Assembly (NCBI GenBank): GCA_017427885.1
Contig: JAFRRW010000013.1
Span: forward strand, 1 to 64,000
DNA from: Bacteroidales bacterium
GTDB lineage: Bacteria > Bacteroidota > Bacteroidia > Bacteroidales > UBA932
Length of the DNA stretch: 64,000 nucleotides
Reading direction: 5' to 3'
Of this stretch, positions 26,687 to 35,313 are shown one piece after another. The notes beneath the pieces are model-generated. The model made no database searches and was not told where the DNA came from. It was given only the letters and a program-made list of their open reading frames with translations. Every line of letters begins with the position of its first letter. The first letter of the stretch is position 1. The position numbers and the translations under genes were made by a program.

Positions 26687-28363
26687 TTAATCTATCTTGA
26701 ACGAATCCTTCAAGGCGGTGGTCTTGTTGAAGACCGGTGCCTCGGGAGTGCTGTCGGGGTCTTTCACGAAATAGCCGGTCCTTTCGAACTGCACCGCTAT
26801 TCCGGACTTGTCCTCAAGCAGGGCGGGTTCGGCCCAGCCGTCCACCACCCTCAGCGATTCCGGGTTGAGGAAGTCCTTGTAATCCATCCCTTCGGGAATG
26901 TCGTTCATGTTTTCCTTCAGGAAAAGCTTGTCGTAGAGCCTGAGTTCCAGTTTCTTGGCGTAGGAAGCAGATACCCAGTGGATGGTTCCCTTAACCTTGC
27001 GGTATTCTCCGGCCCCGGGCATCGACCCGGGATCGTAGGTGCATTTGAGTTCGACCACCTTGCCTGTCTCGTCCTTCACCACCTCGTTGCACTTGACGAT
27101 GCAGGTGTATTTCAGGCGGACCTCCCCGTCGGGCTTGAGCCTGAAGTACTTATGGGGAGGATCTTCCATGAAGTCGGCCCTGTCGATAAGGAGGTCTCCG
27201 GTGAACGGCACCCTGCGGGAGGCCCCTTCCGGGTCGGCCGGGTTGAGCGGACAGTCGAACCATTCCACCCTGCCATCCTCCCAGTTGGTGATGGTAAGGC
27301 GGATGGGATCGTCGCTCACGACCATATACCTGTTGGAGTGTTCGTTGAGGTCCTGCCTTACGCACCACTCCAGCAACTGGAGGTCCATCATCTGCTCGTG
27401 TTTGGAAACCCCTATCCTGTCGCAGAACATCCTGAGGGCCGCCGCCGTGTATCCTCTCCTGCGCACACCGCACAGAGTCGGCATCCTGGGGTCGTCCCAG
27501 CCGGAAACGTAGCCGTTCTGCACGAGTTCCAGGAGCTTGCGCTTGCTCATCAGGGTGTAGGTGAGGTTCAGGCGGGCGAATTCGTACTGGTGGGAGGGGA
27601 AGATGCCCAGGGTTTCAATGAACCAGTCGTACAGTGGCCTGTGGACGTCGAATTCGAGGGTGCAGATGGAATGGGTGATATGTTCGATGGAATCGCACTG
27701 GCCGTGGGTGAAGTCGTACATAGGGTAGATGCACCACTTGTCGCCCGTGCGGTGATGGCTGGCGTGCTTGATACGGTAGAGGATGGGGTCGCGGAAGAAC
27801 ATATTGGGATGGGACATGTCTATCTTGGCCCTCAGGACCTTGGCCCCGTCGGGATATTTCCCGTCCCTCATCTCGCGGAATATGCGCATGTTCTCCTCCG
27901 CGCTGCGGTTTCGCCAGGGACTTTCCGTGCCGGGAGTCTCCACCGTGCCCCTGCCCCTGCTGATTTCCTCCTGGGACTGGTCGTCTACATAGGCGAGCCC
28001 CCTTTTGATGAGTTCTTCCGCCCAGGCGTAGAGCTGGTCGAAATAGTCGGAGGCGTAGAGCTCCTTGTCCCATTGGAAGCCGAGCCACTTGATGTCCTCC
28101 TTGATGGCGTCGACGTATTCGGTGTCTTCCTTGGTGGGGTTGGTGTCATCGTAGCGGAGGTTGGTCTTGCCTCCGTATTTCTGGGCGAGGCCGAAGTTCA
28201 GGCATATGCTCTTGGCGTGGCCAAGGTGCAGGTAGCCGTTGGGCTCCGGGGGGAAACGGGTCATTATGCTGTCCATCTTACCCGAGGCGAGGTCGGCCTC
28301 GATTATCTCTTCCAGGAAATTCCTGCTGCGCTCCGGCGCGGTCGTATTTTCTGTTTCCGCCAT
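26687..28363 (-). CDS. glnS: Glutaminyl-tRNA synthetase
   Basis: Class I aminoacyl-tRNA synthetase that charges tRNA-Gln directly. The 558-residue protein has the HIGH-type motif in PPEPNGYLHLGHAKSI (about 42-57), the KMSKS-type motif LMSKRKL, and the GlnRS specificity segments RYDDTNP and YDFTHGQCDSIEHITHS. The C-terminal anticodon-binding beta-barrels follow. Length matches bacterial GlnRS. Transcription probably starts near 28502 from the -7 element at 28509-28516, so the leader contains a complete copy of the structured repeat (28378-28491), only 14 bases before the start codon. Confidence 0.96.
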   Translation of the reverse strand: MAETENTTAPERSRNFLEEIIEADLASGKMDSIMTRFPPEPNGYLHLGHAKSICLNFGLAQKYGGKTNLRYDDTNPTKEDTEYVDAIKEDIKWLGFQWDKELYASDYFDQLYAWAEELIKRGLAYVDDQSQEEISRGRGTVETPGTESPWRNRSAEENMRIFREMRDGKYPDGAKVLRAKIDMSHPNMFFRDPILYRIKHASHHRTGDKWCIYPMYDFTHGQCDSIEHITHSICTLEFDVHRPLYDWFIETLGIFPSHQYEFARLNLTYTLMSKRKLLELVQNGYVSGWDDPRMPTLCGVRRRGYTAAALRMFCDRIGVSKHEQMMDLQLLEWCVRQDLNEHSNRYMVVSDDPIRLTITNWEDGRVEWFDCPLNPADPEGASRRVPFTGDLLIDRADFMEDPPHKYFRLKPDGEVRLKYTCIVKCNEVVKDETGKVVELKCTYDPGSMPGAGEYRKVKGTIHWVSASYAKKLELRLYDKLFLKENMNDIPEGMDYKDFLNPESLRVVDGWAEPALLEDKSGIAVQFERTGYFVKDPDSTPEAPVFNKTTALKDSFKID

Positions 28364-28377
28364 AATAATCTGTCTGT

Positions 28378-28491
28378 GAACCGGTCGGCATCGCTTTCAG
28401 TGACTCTGCCACCCTCGGCAAGATAAGAGGGAGGGGCCCTTCAGGGAGGGGCCGCGAAGCGGCGTCATCTGAAAGCGATGCCGACCGGTTC
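28378..28491 (+). repeat. Structured repeat with private arms, copy 1 (glnS leader)
   Basis: Perfect 23-bp inverted arms (28378-28400 and 28469-28491, beginning GAACCGGTCGGCATCGC) enclose a core. Pairings in order: TGAC/GTCA extends the arms past one bulged base; TCT-GCC pairs with GGC-(A)-AGA around ACCCTC; CCCT-TC-AGGG at 28437-28446; GCCGC-GAA-GCGGC at 28451-28463. The core, but not the arms, is almost identical to copy 2 at 55918. It lies antisense within the predicted glnS leader, where the symmetrical hairpin would also form. Confidence 0.85.
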
Positions 28492-28508
28492 TTCGTTGTT
28501 ATTAGATG

Positions 28509-28516
28509 CAAAAATA
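28509..28516 (-). promoter_or_regulatory. -7 element for glnS
   Basis: TATTTTTG on the reverse strand, about 145 bases before the glnS ATG and upstream of the repeat copy. No clear -33 TTTG. Confidence 0.45.
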
Positions 28517-28566
28517 GCAAATCTTCATAAGATTATGTATTTTTATGGCTTGATAAGAGTTTTATT

Positions 28567-29469
28567 ATGGTAAAATCGATGACCGGATACGGAAAGGCCG
28601 AGGCCGTGCTCGAGGCGGGCAGGCTGACCGTGGAGATCCGTACCCTGAACGGCAAGAACGCCGACGTGAACCTCAAGACCTCCGTTTTCCCGAAGGAGAA
28701 GGACATATACCTCCGCCAGAAGATCGCAAAGGTCCTGCAGCGGGGGACGATCGACGTTTTCACCACCTGGGAGGCGTCGGTGACCGAAGGTGCCAGGGCG
28801 ATAAACGAAAGTGCGCTTAAGGAATATTATGCGGCCCTGACCGGCCTGAGGGATTCCCTCCCCGGTTTCTCGAAGGGCAGCCTGGCCACCACCGACCGCA
28901 TCAACAATGAGATTTTCTCGGCCATCCTCAGGTTCCCCGACGTCCTGGATTCTTCCGCGAAGGAAATCGTGACCGAGGCGAACTGGCCCCTTGTGGAGGA
29001 AGCCGTGGACAGGGCTTTGGCCGCCGTTGAGGACTTCAGGTCCAGGGAAGGGGAGGCCCTTCGCAGGGACGTGGTTTCCAGGGTGGAGAAGATTCTGGCC
29101 CTGGAGGATGAGGTGGAGGCCCTGGCTCCCGGAAGGCTGGATGTCGTGAGGGAGAAACTCCGCAGGAACGTCGAGGAACTTGCCCGTAAATATGATACGG
29201 GAAGGTTTGAGGAGGAGATGGTGTATTACCTCGAAAAACTTGACATCAACGAGGAAAACGTCCGCCTGCGCCAGCATTGCAGGTATTTCCTGGACACTCT
29301 GGAAGGGGATCCGGCTCCCGGAAGGAAACTCGGATTCATCATCCAGGAGATGGGAAGGGAGATAAATACGGCCGGTTCCAAGGCGAATGACGCGGGTATC
29401 CAGAAGCTGGTCGTGAAGATGAAGGATGAGTTGGAGAAGGTGCGCGAGCAGAGCATGAATATCCTATAG
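28567..29469 (+). CDS. yicC: YicC family endoribonuclease
   Basis: YicC-family proteins are endoribonucleases that affect small-RNA turnover. The 300-residue protein starts MVKSMTGYGKAEA and ends with the family's hallmark GRKLGFIIQEMGREINTAGSKAN followed by a C-terminal helix. A TTG-free, full-length frame with the usual family length (about 290). It is divergent from glnS across the first repeat copy and precedes the sensor-like gene by 42 bases. No operon partner of known function (gmk often follows yicC in other Bacteroidales) is seen here. Confidence 0.93.
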   Translation: MVKSMTGYGKAEAVLEAGRLTVEIRTLNGKNADVNLKTSVFPKEKDIYLRQKIAKVLQRGTIDVFTTWEASVTEGARAINESALKEYYAALTGLRDSLPGFSKGSLATTDRINNEIFSAILRFPDVLDSSAKEIVTEANWPLVEEAVDRALAAVEDFRSREGEALRRDVVSRVEKILALEDEVEALAPGRLDVVREKLRRNVEELARKYDTGRFEEEMVYYLEKLDINEENVRLRQHCRYFLDTLEGDPAPGRKLGFIIQEMGREINTAGSKANDAGIQKLVVKMKDELEKVREQSMNIL

Positions 29470-29481
29470 GGAATTTTTTCT

Positions 29482-29489
29482 TATATTTG
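29482..29489 (+). promoter_or_regulatory. -7 element for the sensor/trkH pair
   Basis: TATATTTG, 22 bases before the ATG at 29512; no TTTG at the expected -33 position. Confidence 0.45.
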
Positions 29490-29511
29490 CCGGTTGTACG
29501 CCTGATGTAAG

Positions 29512-30372
29512 ATGACGCTGAAGAGAAGAATAGCAAAAGCAAGGGACGCAATGCCCGGTATGAGGATGAAACTCGTGTTCAGCCTCAGCGCCATTGCGGT
29601 CACCCTTCTCATTTCCAGCATCATATCCGTGATGGAGTTCACCAGGATGAGCAACTACGTCTCCGAACTGTTCGCCGGGAACGTCAAGAACATTAATGCG
29701 GCCCGCAAACTCTCCGAGGTGGCCAATGCCTACAACCTTGACATCCTGGCCGTGGTGGGAGACGAAAGCACGAGCGCGGTTCCGGACTTCAACCAGGAGG
29801 AATTCCTGTCCAGGTGCGACTCCCTGCGTACCGCCCTCAAGTCCACTGGCGGAGCCCGCAAGGGGCTGGCCGATTCCGTGGTATATTCCTACCAGGCCTA
29901 TATGCTGACCTCCCTCGAACTGGAGAACGTGCTGATTTCCGATTTCATCAATTCCCGTTCCTGGTATTTCGAGAGACTCCAGCCCAGGTTCAACCGGCTG
30001 AACCGCGACATAGACAACCTCAGCACCGCGATTTACGAAGACCTAGGGCGTAACTCCGCCACCTTCGACAGGGGGTTCTACCGCAGCATCATCCCCGGAA
30101 TAGTCGCCGTGGCGGTGGGCCTTCTGCTGATTGTGATGCTTCTGGTCTATCTCCTTTCATACTATGTCAATCCTCTCTACAAGATGCTGAGGGGCCTGGA
30201 GGACTACCGTTCCTCGAACAGGAAATACGATTATGAGTTCGACGGGGACGACCAGCTCGTGGAACTGAACGACGGCATCAAGGAACTCACCGGGGAGAAC
30301 TCCCAGCTCCTGAAGAGGGTGGGAGACATGAGGAAGATAATCTCCGAAAGGGAAGGGAAAGATGAATCTTAA
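29512..30372 (+). CDS. Membrane sensor-like protein with HAMP region and no output domain
   Basis: A 286-residue protein with two membrane helices (about 22-43 and 190-218) that enclose a helical extracytoplasmic domain like the four-helix bundle of chemoreceptors and histidine kinases. After the second helix comes a HAMP-like segment (VNPLYKMLRGLEDYRSSN) and a short coiled coil, then the chain ends. No kinase, methyl-accepting or cyclase domain follows. Its last 11 bases overlap trkH, which suggests coupled translation and a shared job, perhaps control of potassium uptake. That role is inference. Confidence 0.75.
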   Translation: MTLKRRIAKARDAMPGMRMKLVFSLSAIAVTLLISSIISVMEFTRMSNYVSELFAGNVKNINAARKLSEVANAYNLDILAVVGDESTSAVPDFNQEEFLSRCDSLRTALKSTGGARKGLADSVVYSYQAYMLTSLELENVLISDFINSRSWYFERLQPRFNRLNRDIDNLSTAIYEDLGRNSATFDRGFYRSIIPGIVAVAVGLLLIVMLLVYLLSYYVNPLYKMLRGLEDYRSSNRKYDYEFDGDDQLVELNDGIKELTGENSQLLKRVGDMRKIISEREGKDES

Positions 30373-31819
30373 GGTCATATCGCGAAATGTGGGCACGGCC
30401 CTGCTCGTCAGCGCCCTGTTCATGTTCTTCTCGATACTCGTTTCCGTAGGCAGCGGGAACGACAGCGCCCTAGCCGCCCTGATAATCAGTTTCACAATCA
30501 CCTTCATCGTCGGTATCTTTCCCTTCATTTTCGTACGCAAGACCTCAGCCATCACGATGAAGGACGGTTACCTTATCATCGTCCTGTCCTGGTTCCTGTC
30601 ATTCATATTCGGAATGCTGCCCTACGCCCTATGGGGTGGGCCGTTCAGCGTCGTGGACGCCTGGTTCGAGAGCGTTTCTGGCTACACCACCACCGGAGCC
30701 ACCATACTTTCCAATGTGGAGGCCCTGCCCAACAGCCTTCTCTTCTGGAGGGCGTCCACCCATTTCATCGGCGGTTTGGGAGTTGTGGTCTTCCTTCTCC
30801 TGGTCATCCCCAACGCCGCTCCGGTCCGGCTCCGCCTGACCAATATGGAGATTTCCTCCCTTTCCCGGACGGGTTACAGGGCTCGTACCAACAAGACGGT
30901 CGTCATCTTCTCGTCCGTCTATCTGGGACTTGTGGCGTTGTCATTCATCTGCTATAAGATAGCCGGACTGTCTTCCCTGGATGCCATTTGCCATTCCTTC
31001 AGCGTATCTGCCACCGGAGGCTTCAGTTCCAGGAACCTGAGCATAGCCTCTTTCAACTCCCTTCCGGTCACCCTGATCACTATGGTCTTCATGTTGTTGG
31101 CCTCGCTGCATTTCGGGATGATCTTCTTCGCCCTGGTCACCCGATCCCTGAAGCCCTTCAACAATCCGGTGCTGAAGTGCTACCTGACTTACCTTCTCGG
31201 GTTCTCGGTTATTGCCGCCATCGTCCTGAGGACGAACAATTTCGCGGCTACTTGGGGCCAGGCCTTCCTGGATGGCTCCTTCCAGATGCTCAGTTACGCT
31301 TCCACGACCGGTTTCGCCACGGTCGACAACAGTCACTGGCCGTATTTCCTGTCCCTGCTGATAATGCTGGCAGGTACGATCTGTGGAATGGCCGGATCCA
31401 CCACCGGAGGTATCAAGACCGACCGCGTGATGCTGCTCTTCCGCCTTATGGTGGCCAACATCAAGGAGTCAATCCATCCCAATTCCGTGCACGAGGTCCG
31501 TTTCGGAAAGAACGTGGTTTCGCGCGACGACATCTACCCCCACGTGATGTATATCGCCCTCTTCATGTTCATCTGGCTGGTCAGCGCCATCCTGTCGATG
31601 GTCGTGGGCGGGGGAATGGAGGTGTCCCTTATGGCGACCCTCGCTTCCCTTGGCAATGTGGGACCTTCCACTGGTGTGGTCGGTACCTTCGGCAATTACA
31701 GCCTCATGCCGTCATTCTCCAAAGTCATATATACCCTGGATATGTTCCTCGGCAGGGTTGAAATGTATCCTGTCCTTGCAGTTATATATATGGGGCTGAA
31801 CCCTGAAAAGAGGTTCTGA
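30362..31819 (+). CDS. trkH: TrkH family potassium uptake protein
   Basis: Potassium-translocating subunit of a Trk/Ktr system. The 485-residue protein has about ten to twelve membrane helices and four degenerate selectivity-filter loops: SGYTTTGAT, SATGGFSS, STTGFATV and GNVGPSTG. The segment SFIFGMLPYALWG and MAGSTTGGIKTDR are typical of TrkH. No trkA (the cytosolic gating ring) is found within the window; instead the gene overlaps a HAMP-only sensor gene by 11 bases. A RecD-like helicase gene starts 7 bases downstream. Confidence 0.95.
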   Translation: MNLKVISRNVGTALLVSALFMFFSILVSVGSGNDSALAALIISFTITFIVGIFPFIFVRKTSAITMKDGYLIIVLSWFLSFIFGMLPYALWGGPFSVVDAWFESVSGYTTTGATILSNVEALPNSLLFWRASTHFIGGLGVVVFLLLVIPNAAPVRLRLTNMEISSLSRTGYRARTNKTVVIFSSVYLGLVALSFICYKIAGLSSLDAICHSFSVSATGGFSSRNLSIASFNSLPVTLITMVFMLLASLHFGMIFFALVTRSLKPFNNPVLKCYLTYLLGFSVIAAIVLRTNNFAATWGQAFLDGSFQMLSYASTTGFATVDNSHWPYFLSLLIMLAGTICGMAGSTTGGIKTDRVMLLFRLMVANIKESIHPNSVHEVRFGKNVVSRDDIYPHVMYIALFMFIWLVSAILSMVVGGGMEVSLMATLASLGNVGPSTGVVGTFGNYSLMPSFSKVIYTLDMFLGRVEMYPVLAVIYMGLNPEKRF

Positions 31820-31826
31820 CCGGGAT

Positions 31827-33245
31827 ATGGACAGGGGGGAATTCCTTTACGGAAGGTTCAGGGACAATCTCGGATATGAGTCCACGTCGTGCCAGGACTC
31901 CCTTTTTCGCGACGTGGCATCTTTCCTCACCGAAGACGAAGGTGATATCCTCGTAGTGAACGGCTATGCCGGCACCGGCAAGACATCGGCGATGGCCGCC
32001 GTGGTGACGGTGATGAAGTCCCTCAAGGTGCCTGTTGTCCTCCTCGCCCCTACGGGCCGCTCGGCCAAGGTCTTGTCCTCCTACACCCACAGTCCGGCCT
32101 ATACGATCCACAAGCATATTTACAGGCAGAAAAGCGTAGGGAGCGGGGCCTTCGGCGAGTTCTCTCTCGCTCCGAACAAGGCGAAGGACACGCTCTTCAT
32201 CGTCGACGAGGTCTCCCTGATCGGAATAGATTCGGCAGAGCGGACCAATGCCGTTTTCGGCACCGGCAACCTACTTGAGGACCTCGTGACCTTCGTACGG
32301 AACGGCCTCGGATGCCGTATGATCCTGGTCGGCGACGCCGCCCAGCTGCCTCCCGTGGGCCTGGATGAGAGCCCGGCCCTCTCTCCGGAGCATATGGACC
32401 AGTTCTCCGGAGTACTATATTCATCGCTCACGACCGTCGTCCGCCAGGAAAAGGAATCCGGCATATTGAAGAATGCGACGACCCTCCGCCACCTCATTTC
32501 GGAGGGTGGGAACGGATCCGACCTGAAGTTCCGCCTCGATGGCTTCGACGATATCGAGAGGATAGGGGGAGGGGAACTACTGGAAACCCTTTCCGATGCC
32601 TATGGCTTCTACGGTGAAGACGAGGTCATTGTCCTGTGCCGGTCCAACAGGAGGGCCAACCGCTACAACGCCGGCATCAGGTCGATGGTGCAGTACAAGG
32701 AGGAATCCCTCGTCAGGGGAGACAAACTGATGATAGTCAAGAACTGCTACCAGTTTGTGTCGGATGTCGAGGGAATGGATTATATCGCCAATGGTGATAT
32801 AGCGAAACTCTTGAGGATCAGCGGATTCGAGGACCGGTACGGCCTGCGGTTCGCATCAGCCCGCCTGTCCTTCCCCGACTATGGCGACCAGGAGATCACA
32901 GCCAAGGTCTGCCTCGACACCCTCAATTCCGAGTCAGCCGCCTTGACCTACGACCAGCAGAACCAACTCTATGAAGGCGTCCTGGAAGACTATTCCCATC
33001 TTTCCACGAAAAAGAAGAGATACGACGCCGTGAAGGAGGATCCCTACTACAATGCCCTGCAGTTGAAATATGCGGAGGCGATCACCTGCCACAAGTCCCA
33101 GGGAGGGCAGTGGCAGTGCGTGTTCGTGGACAACCCCCTGTGGCAGGAGGAAATCACTCAGGACGACTTGAAATGGCTTTATACAGCCCTGACCAGGGCC
33201 GTTTCCAAGGTTTATCTCGTCAATTTTCCCGACAGTCTGTTTTAA
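31827..33245 (+). CDS. RecD-like/AAA_30 superfamily 1 DNA helicase
   Basis: Predicted 5'-3' helicase or exonuclease-related ATPase of the RecD family, found as a stand-alone gene in Bacteroidetes. The 472-residue protein has Walker A GYAGTGKTSA (about 47-56), APTGRSAKVL, Walker B VDEVSLIG, VGDAAQLPPVG and the C-terminal UvrD_C_2 segment ITCHKSQGGQW with YTALTRA. It lacks RecBC partners and the long N-terminal part of RecD2. Its last 26 bases overlap the converging DPP IV gene on the other strand. Confidence 0.88.
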   Translation: MDRGEFLYGRFRDNLGYESTSCQDSLFRDVASFLTEDEGDILVVNGYAGTGKTSAMAAVVTVMKSLKVPVVLLAPTGRSAKVLSSYTHSPAYTIHKHIYRQKSVGSGAFGEFSLAPNKAKDTLFIVDEVSLIGIDSAERTNAVFGTGNLLEDLVTFVRNGLGCRMILVGDAAQLPPVGLDESPALSPEHMDQFSGVLYSSLTTVVRQEKESGILKNATTLRHLISEGGNGSDLKFRLDGFDDIERIGGGELLETLSDAYGFYGEDEVIVLCRSNRRANRYNAGIRSMVQYKEESLVRGDKLMIVKNCYQFVSDVEGMDYIANGDIAKLLRISGFEDRYGLRFASARLSFPDYGDQEITAKVCLDTLNSESAALTYDQQNQLYEGVLEDYSHLSTKKKRYDAVKEDPYYNALQLKYAEAITCHKSQGGQWQCVFVDNPLWQEEITQDDLKWLYTALTRAVSKVYLVNFPDSLF

Positions 33246-35295
33246 GATATTTGAGCCAGAAGGCACGGTTGGCGGAATTGAAATGCCTTCCCTGGTAGCC
33301 TCCGTAGCCGTGCATCCCGTCGGGATAGATCATGAATTCGAACCTCTTCCCGTCCGAATGCAACCTGTCGATCAGCTGCAAGGTGTTCTGGAAATGGACG
33401 TTGTCGTCCCCGGTTCCGTGAGTGATCTTCAGCATAACCTTCTCCACTCCGTTCTCAGGCAGTTTCCCGTCTTCCAGGGTGGGATAGGCTGAGACCCTGT
33501 CGATTACCCTGGTATTCCTGTACCCTTCGGGGTTGGTCTGGGGTGTCTCCATGAACCTCTCGGTGTAGTGGGTGTCGTAGAGGGCCCAGTCGTAGACCCC
33601 GCCTCCGGCGATTCCGTAGTGGAACTTGTCCGGAGCGGTGCAGACGAGGAGGGTTGTCATCGTCCCTCCGAACGAGAACCCCTCCACCCCGATCTTGTCC
33701 GGATTCACATAGGGGAGACCCTGGAAATACTCCGCCCATTCCACGAAGTCCTTTATTTCCAGGTCGGCGAGATGCTTGTAAATCTGGTCGAGGCCCTCAC
33801 GCCCGTTATGTCCCGAGGCCCGGCAGTCGGCATAGACTTCGATGATGCCGTTCTCCGACCACCACTGGGATGCAGGGGAGGGAGTTCGCCAGCGGTCATT
33901 CACCTGAGGGGAGTCGGGGCCTCCGTAAATGTCCATATGGACCGGATACTTGACTGACCCGTCAAGGACGAAGCCTTTGGGATAGGTCACCGTGGCAGGG
34001 AGCTCGAGCCCGTCCGAAGTGGTCAGGGAGATAAGTTCTGGAAGGGCGTATTCAGAAGGATCGTAGGTGTCGGACGCCATGTCGGCGACCTTGAAGCCTT
34101 TTCCTCCGGAGGAATTGAAAAGCCAGACCTGGTTGGGGGTGGTCAGGTTGGAAAGGGAGCAGACGAAGTGCTTTCCGTCAGGGGAGAAGGATACCTGGGA
34201 GACGTTCAACCCGGTGTCGGTGAGGGCCGTGATCCTTCCCTTCGAATCGACCTTGTACAGGCTCTGGCGCACCCTGGAATCCCTTTCTGCCGTAAAGAAG
34301 ACTTCGCCCGTGGCCTCGTCCGCCCGGAGGATCCTCACCCTCCAGTTCGGGCCATCGGTAAGCCTCTTCAGGGTTTTTCCGTCATAGGAAAGATAATAGA
34401 TCTGGGTCCAGCCGGTTTCGAAACTGCGGGCCATATAGAGGCCTTTTTTCCCGAAAACCATCCCCTCTATCCAGTCCAGCCAGGTCTTGTATTCCTCGTG
34501 ATAAATATGCTTTTTGCTCCCGTCGGCAGGTGAGACGGAATAGAGGTCCAGGGTGTTCTGGATCCGGGGTTCCCTCGATACGAAGAATTCCCTCGAGTCG
34601 TCTCCCCAGAACGGAGTGCCGAAATACTGGTCGTCGTTCTCGTCGAAATCGGCCCATACCGGTTCCGCCCCGGCTGCCTTGAGGTCGATGATTCCGATCC
34701 TTACCTTCGGATTAGGCTCTCCGGCCTTGGGATACCTGGTCTGCCGGAGGCTTCCGTCCTGACCCTTGGGGGAGTAGATGGGAAACATCGGCACCTCGGT
34801 GTTGTCGAAGCGGTAGAAGGCGATTTTCCCTGAGTCGGGAGACCACCAGAAAGCCCTGTACCGGGACGGCCTTCCGAAGATCTCCTCGTAGTAGACCCAG
34901 GAGGCGTATCCGTTGAGTATCAGGTCGTTCCCGTCGAAGGTAAGCCTTCTTTCATTCCCCGTGGCGACATCGGCGACATAGAGGTCGTTCGCCCTTGTGA
35001 AGGCGAGCATCGTGGAGTCGGGGGACCAGGTGAGATTGACCGCCCCTTCCGGCCTGACGGGGAAGGTCGAGTACTTTGCGGGAGCCTTGATTCCCTTGGT
35101 GACCTTGTTGTTCTTCACCTTTACGCTGAAGGCGTCGTCGTCAGTGAAACTGCCGTCGTAGGTGAAGGCCACCTCCTTGTCTGACAACCATTTCCAGAAA
35201 AACGGGATCTTGTTGAAATCGTCGGGACCTGCATACAGGGAGACCGGAAGGGCGATCAGGAAGAGGAGGGTCAGTTTTCTGGAAATGTTCATCAT
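33220..35295 (-). CDS. Dipeptidyl-peptidase IV-like S9B serine protease, exported
   Basis: Removes X-Pro (or related) dipeptides from peptide N-termini in the periplasm. The 691-residue protein has a Sec signal peptide (about 1-22, ending LYAG), an N-terminal beta-propeller with the substrate-binding glutamates in YYEEIFGR, and a C-terminal alpha/beta hydrolase domain. Catalytic residues: Ser541 in GFSFGG (the more usual form is GWSYGG), Asp in GTGDDNV (about 630-631) and His662 in MHGYGG. Length is normal for the family. It leads the leftward peptidase pair with the M48 gene 18 bases upstream. Confidence 0.93.
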   Translation of the reverse strand: MMNISRKLTLLFLIALPVSLYAGPDDFNKIPFFWKWLSDKEVAFTYDGSFTDDDAFSVKVKNNKVTKGIKAPAKYSTFPVRPEGAVNLTWSPDSTMLAFTRANDLYVADVATGNERRLTFDGNDLILNGYASWVYYEEIFGRPSRYRAFWWSPDSGKIAFYRFDNTEVPMFPIYSPKGQDGSLRQTRYPKAGEPNPKVRIGIIDLKAAGAEPVWADFDENDDQYFGTPFWGDDSREFFVSREPRIQNTLDLYSVSPADGSKKHIYHEEYKTWLDWIEGMVFGKKGLYMARSFETGWTQIYYLSYDGKTLKRLTDGPNWRVRILRADEATGEVFFTAERDSRVRQSLYKVDSKGRITALTDTGLNVSQVSFSPDGKHFVCSLSNLTTPNQVWLFNSSGGKGFKVADMASDTYDPSEYALPELISLTTSDGLELPATVTYPKGFVLDGSVKYPVHMDIYGGPDSPQVNDRWRTPSPASQWWSENGIIEVYADCRASGHNGREGLDQIYKHLADLEIKDFVEWAEYFQGLPYVNPDKIGVEGFSFGGTMTTLLVCTAPDKFHYGIAGGGVYDWALYDTHYTERFMETPQTNPEGYRNTRVIDRVSAYPTLEDGKLPENGVEKVMLKITHGTGDDNVHFQNTLQLIDRLHSDGKRFEFMIYPDGMHGYGGYQGRHFNSANRAFWLKYLKTDCREN

Positions 35296-35313
35296 ATACT
35301 CAGATTAAGGGAA

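Noticed and set aside
26978-28426. 482-codon forward open frame opposite glnS
   Set aside because: Shadow frame; GlnS motifs are complete on the other strand and the forward translation resembles no protein.
28431-28455. G-quadruplex in the G-rich part of the repeat core
   Set aside because: G-runs are interrupted by complementary C-runs that form helices with compensatory changes; duplex pairing explains the pattern better.
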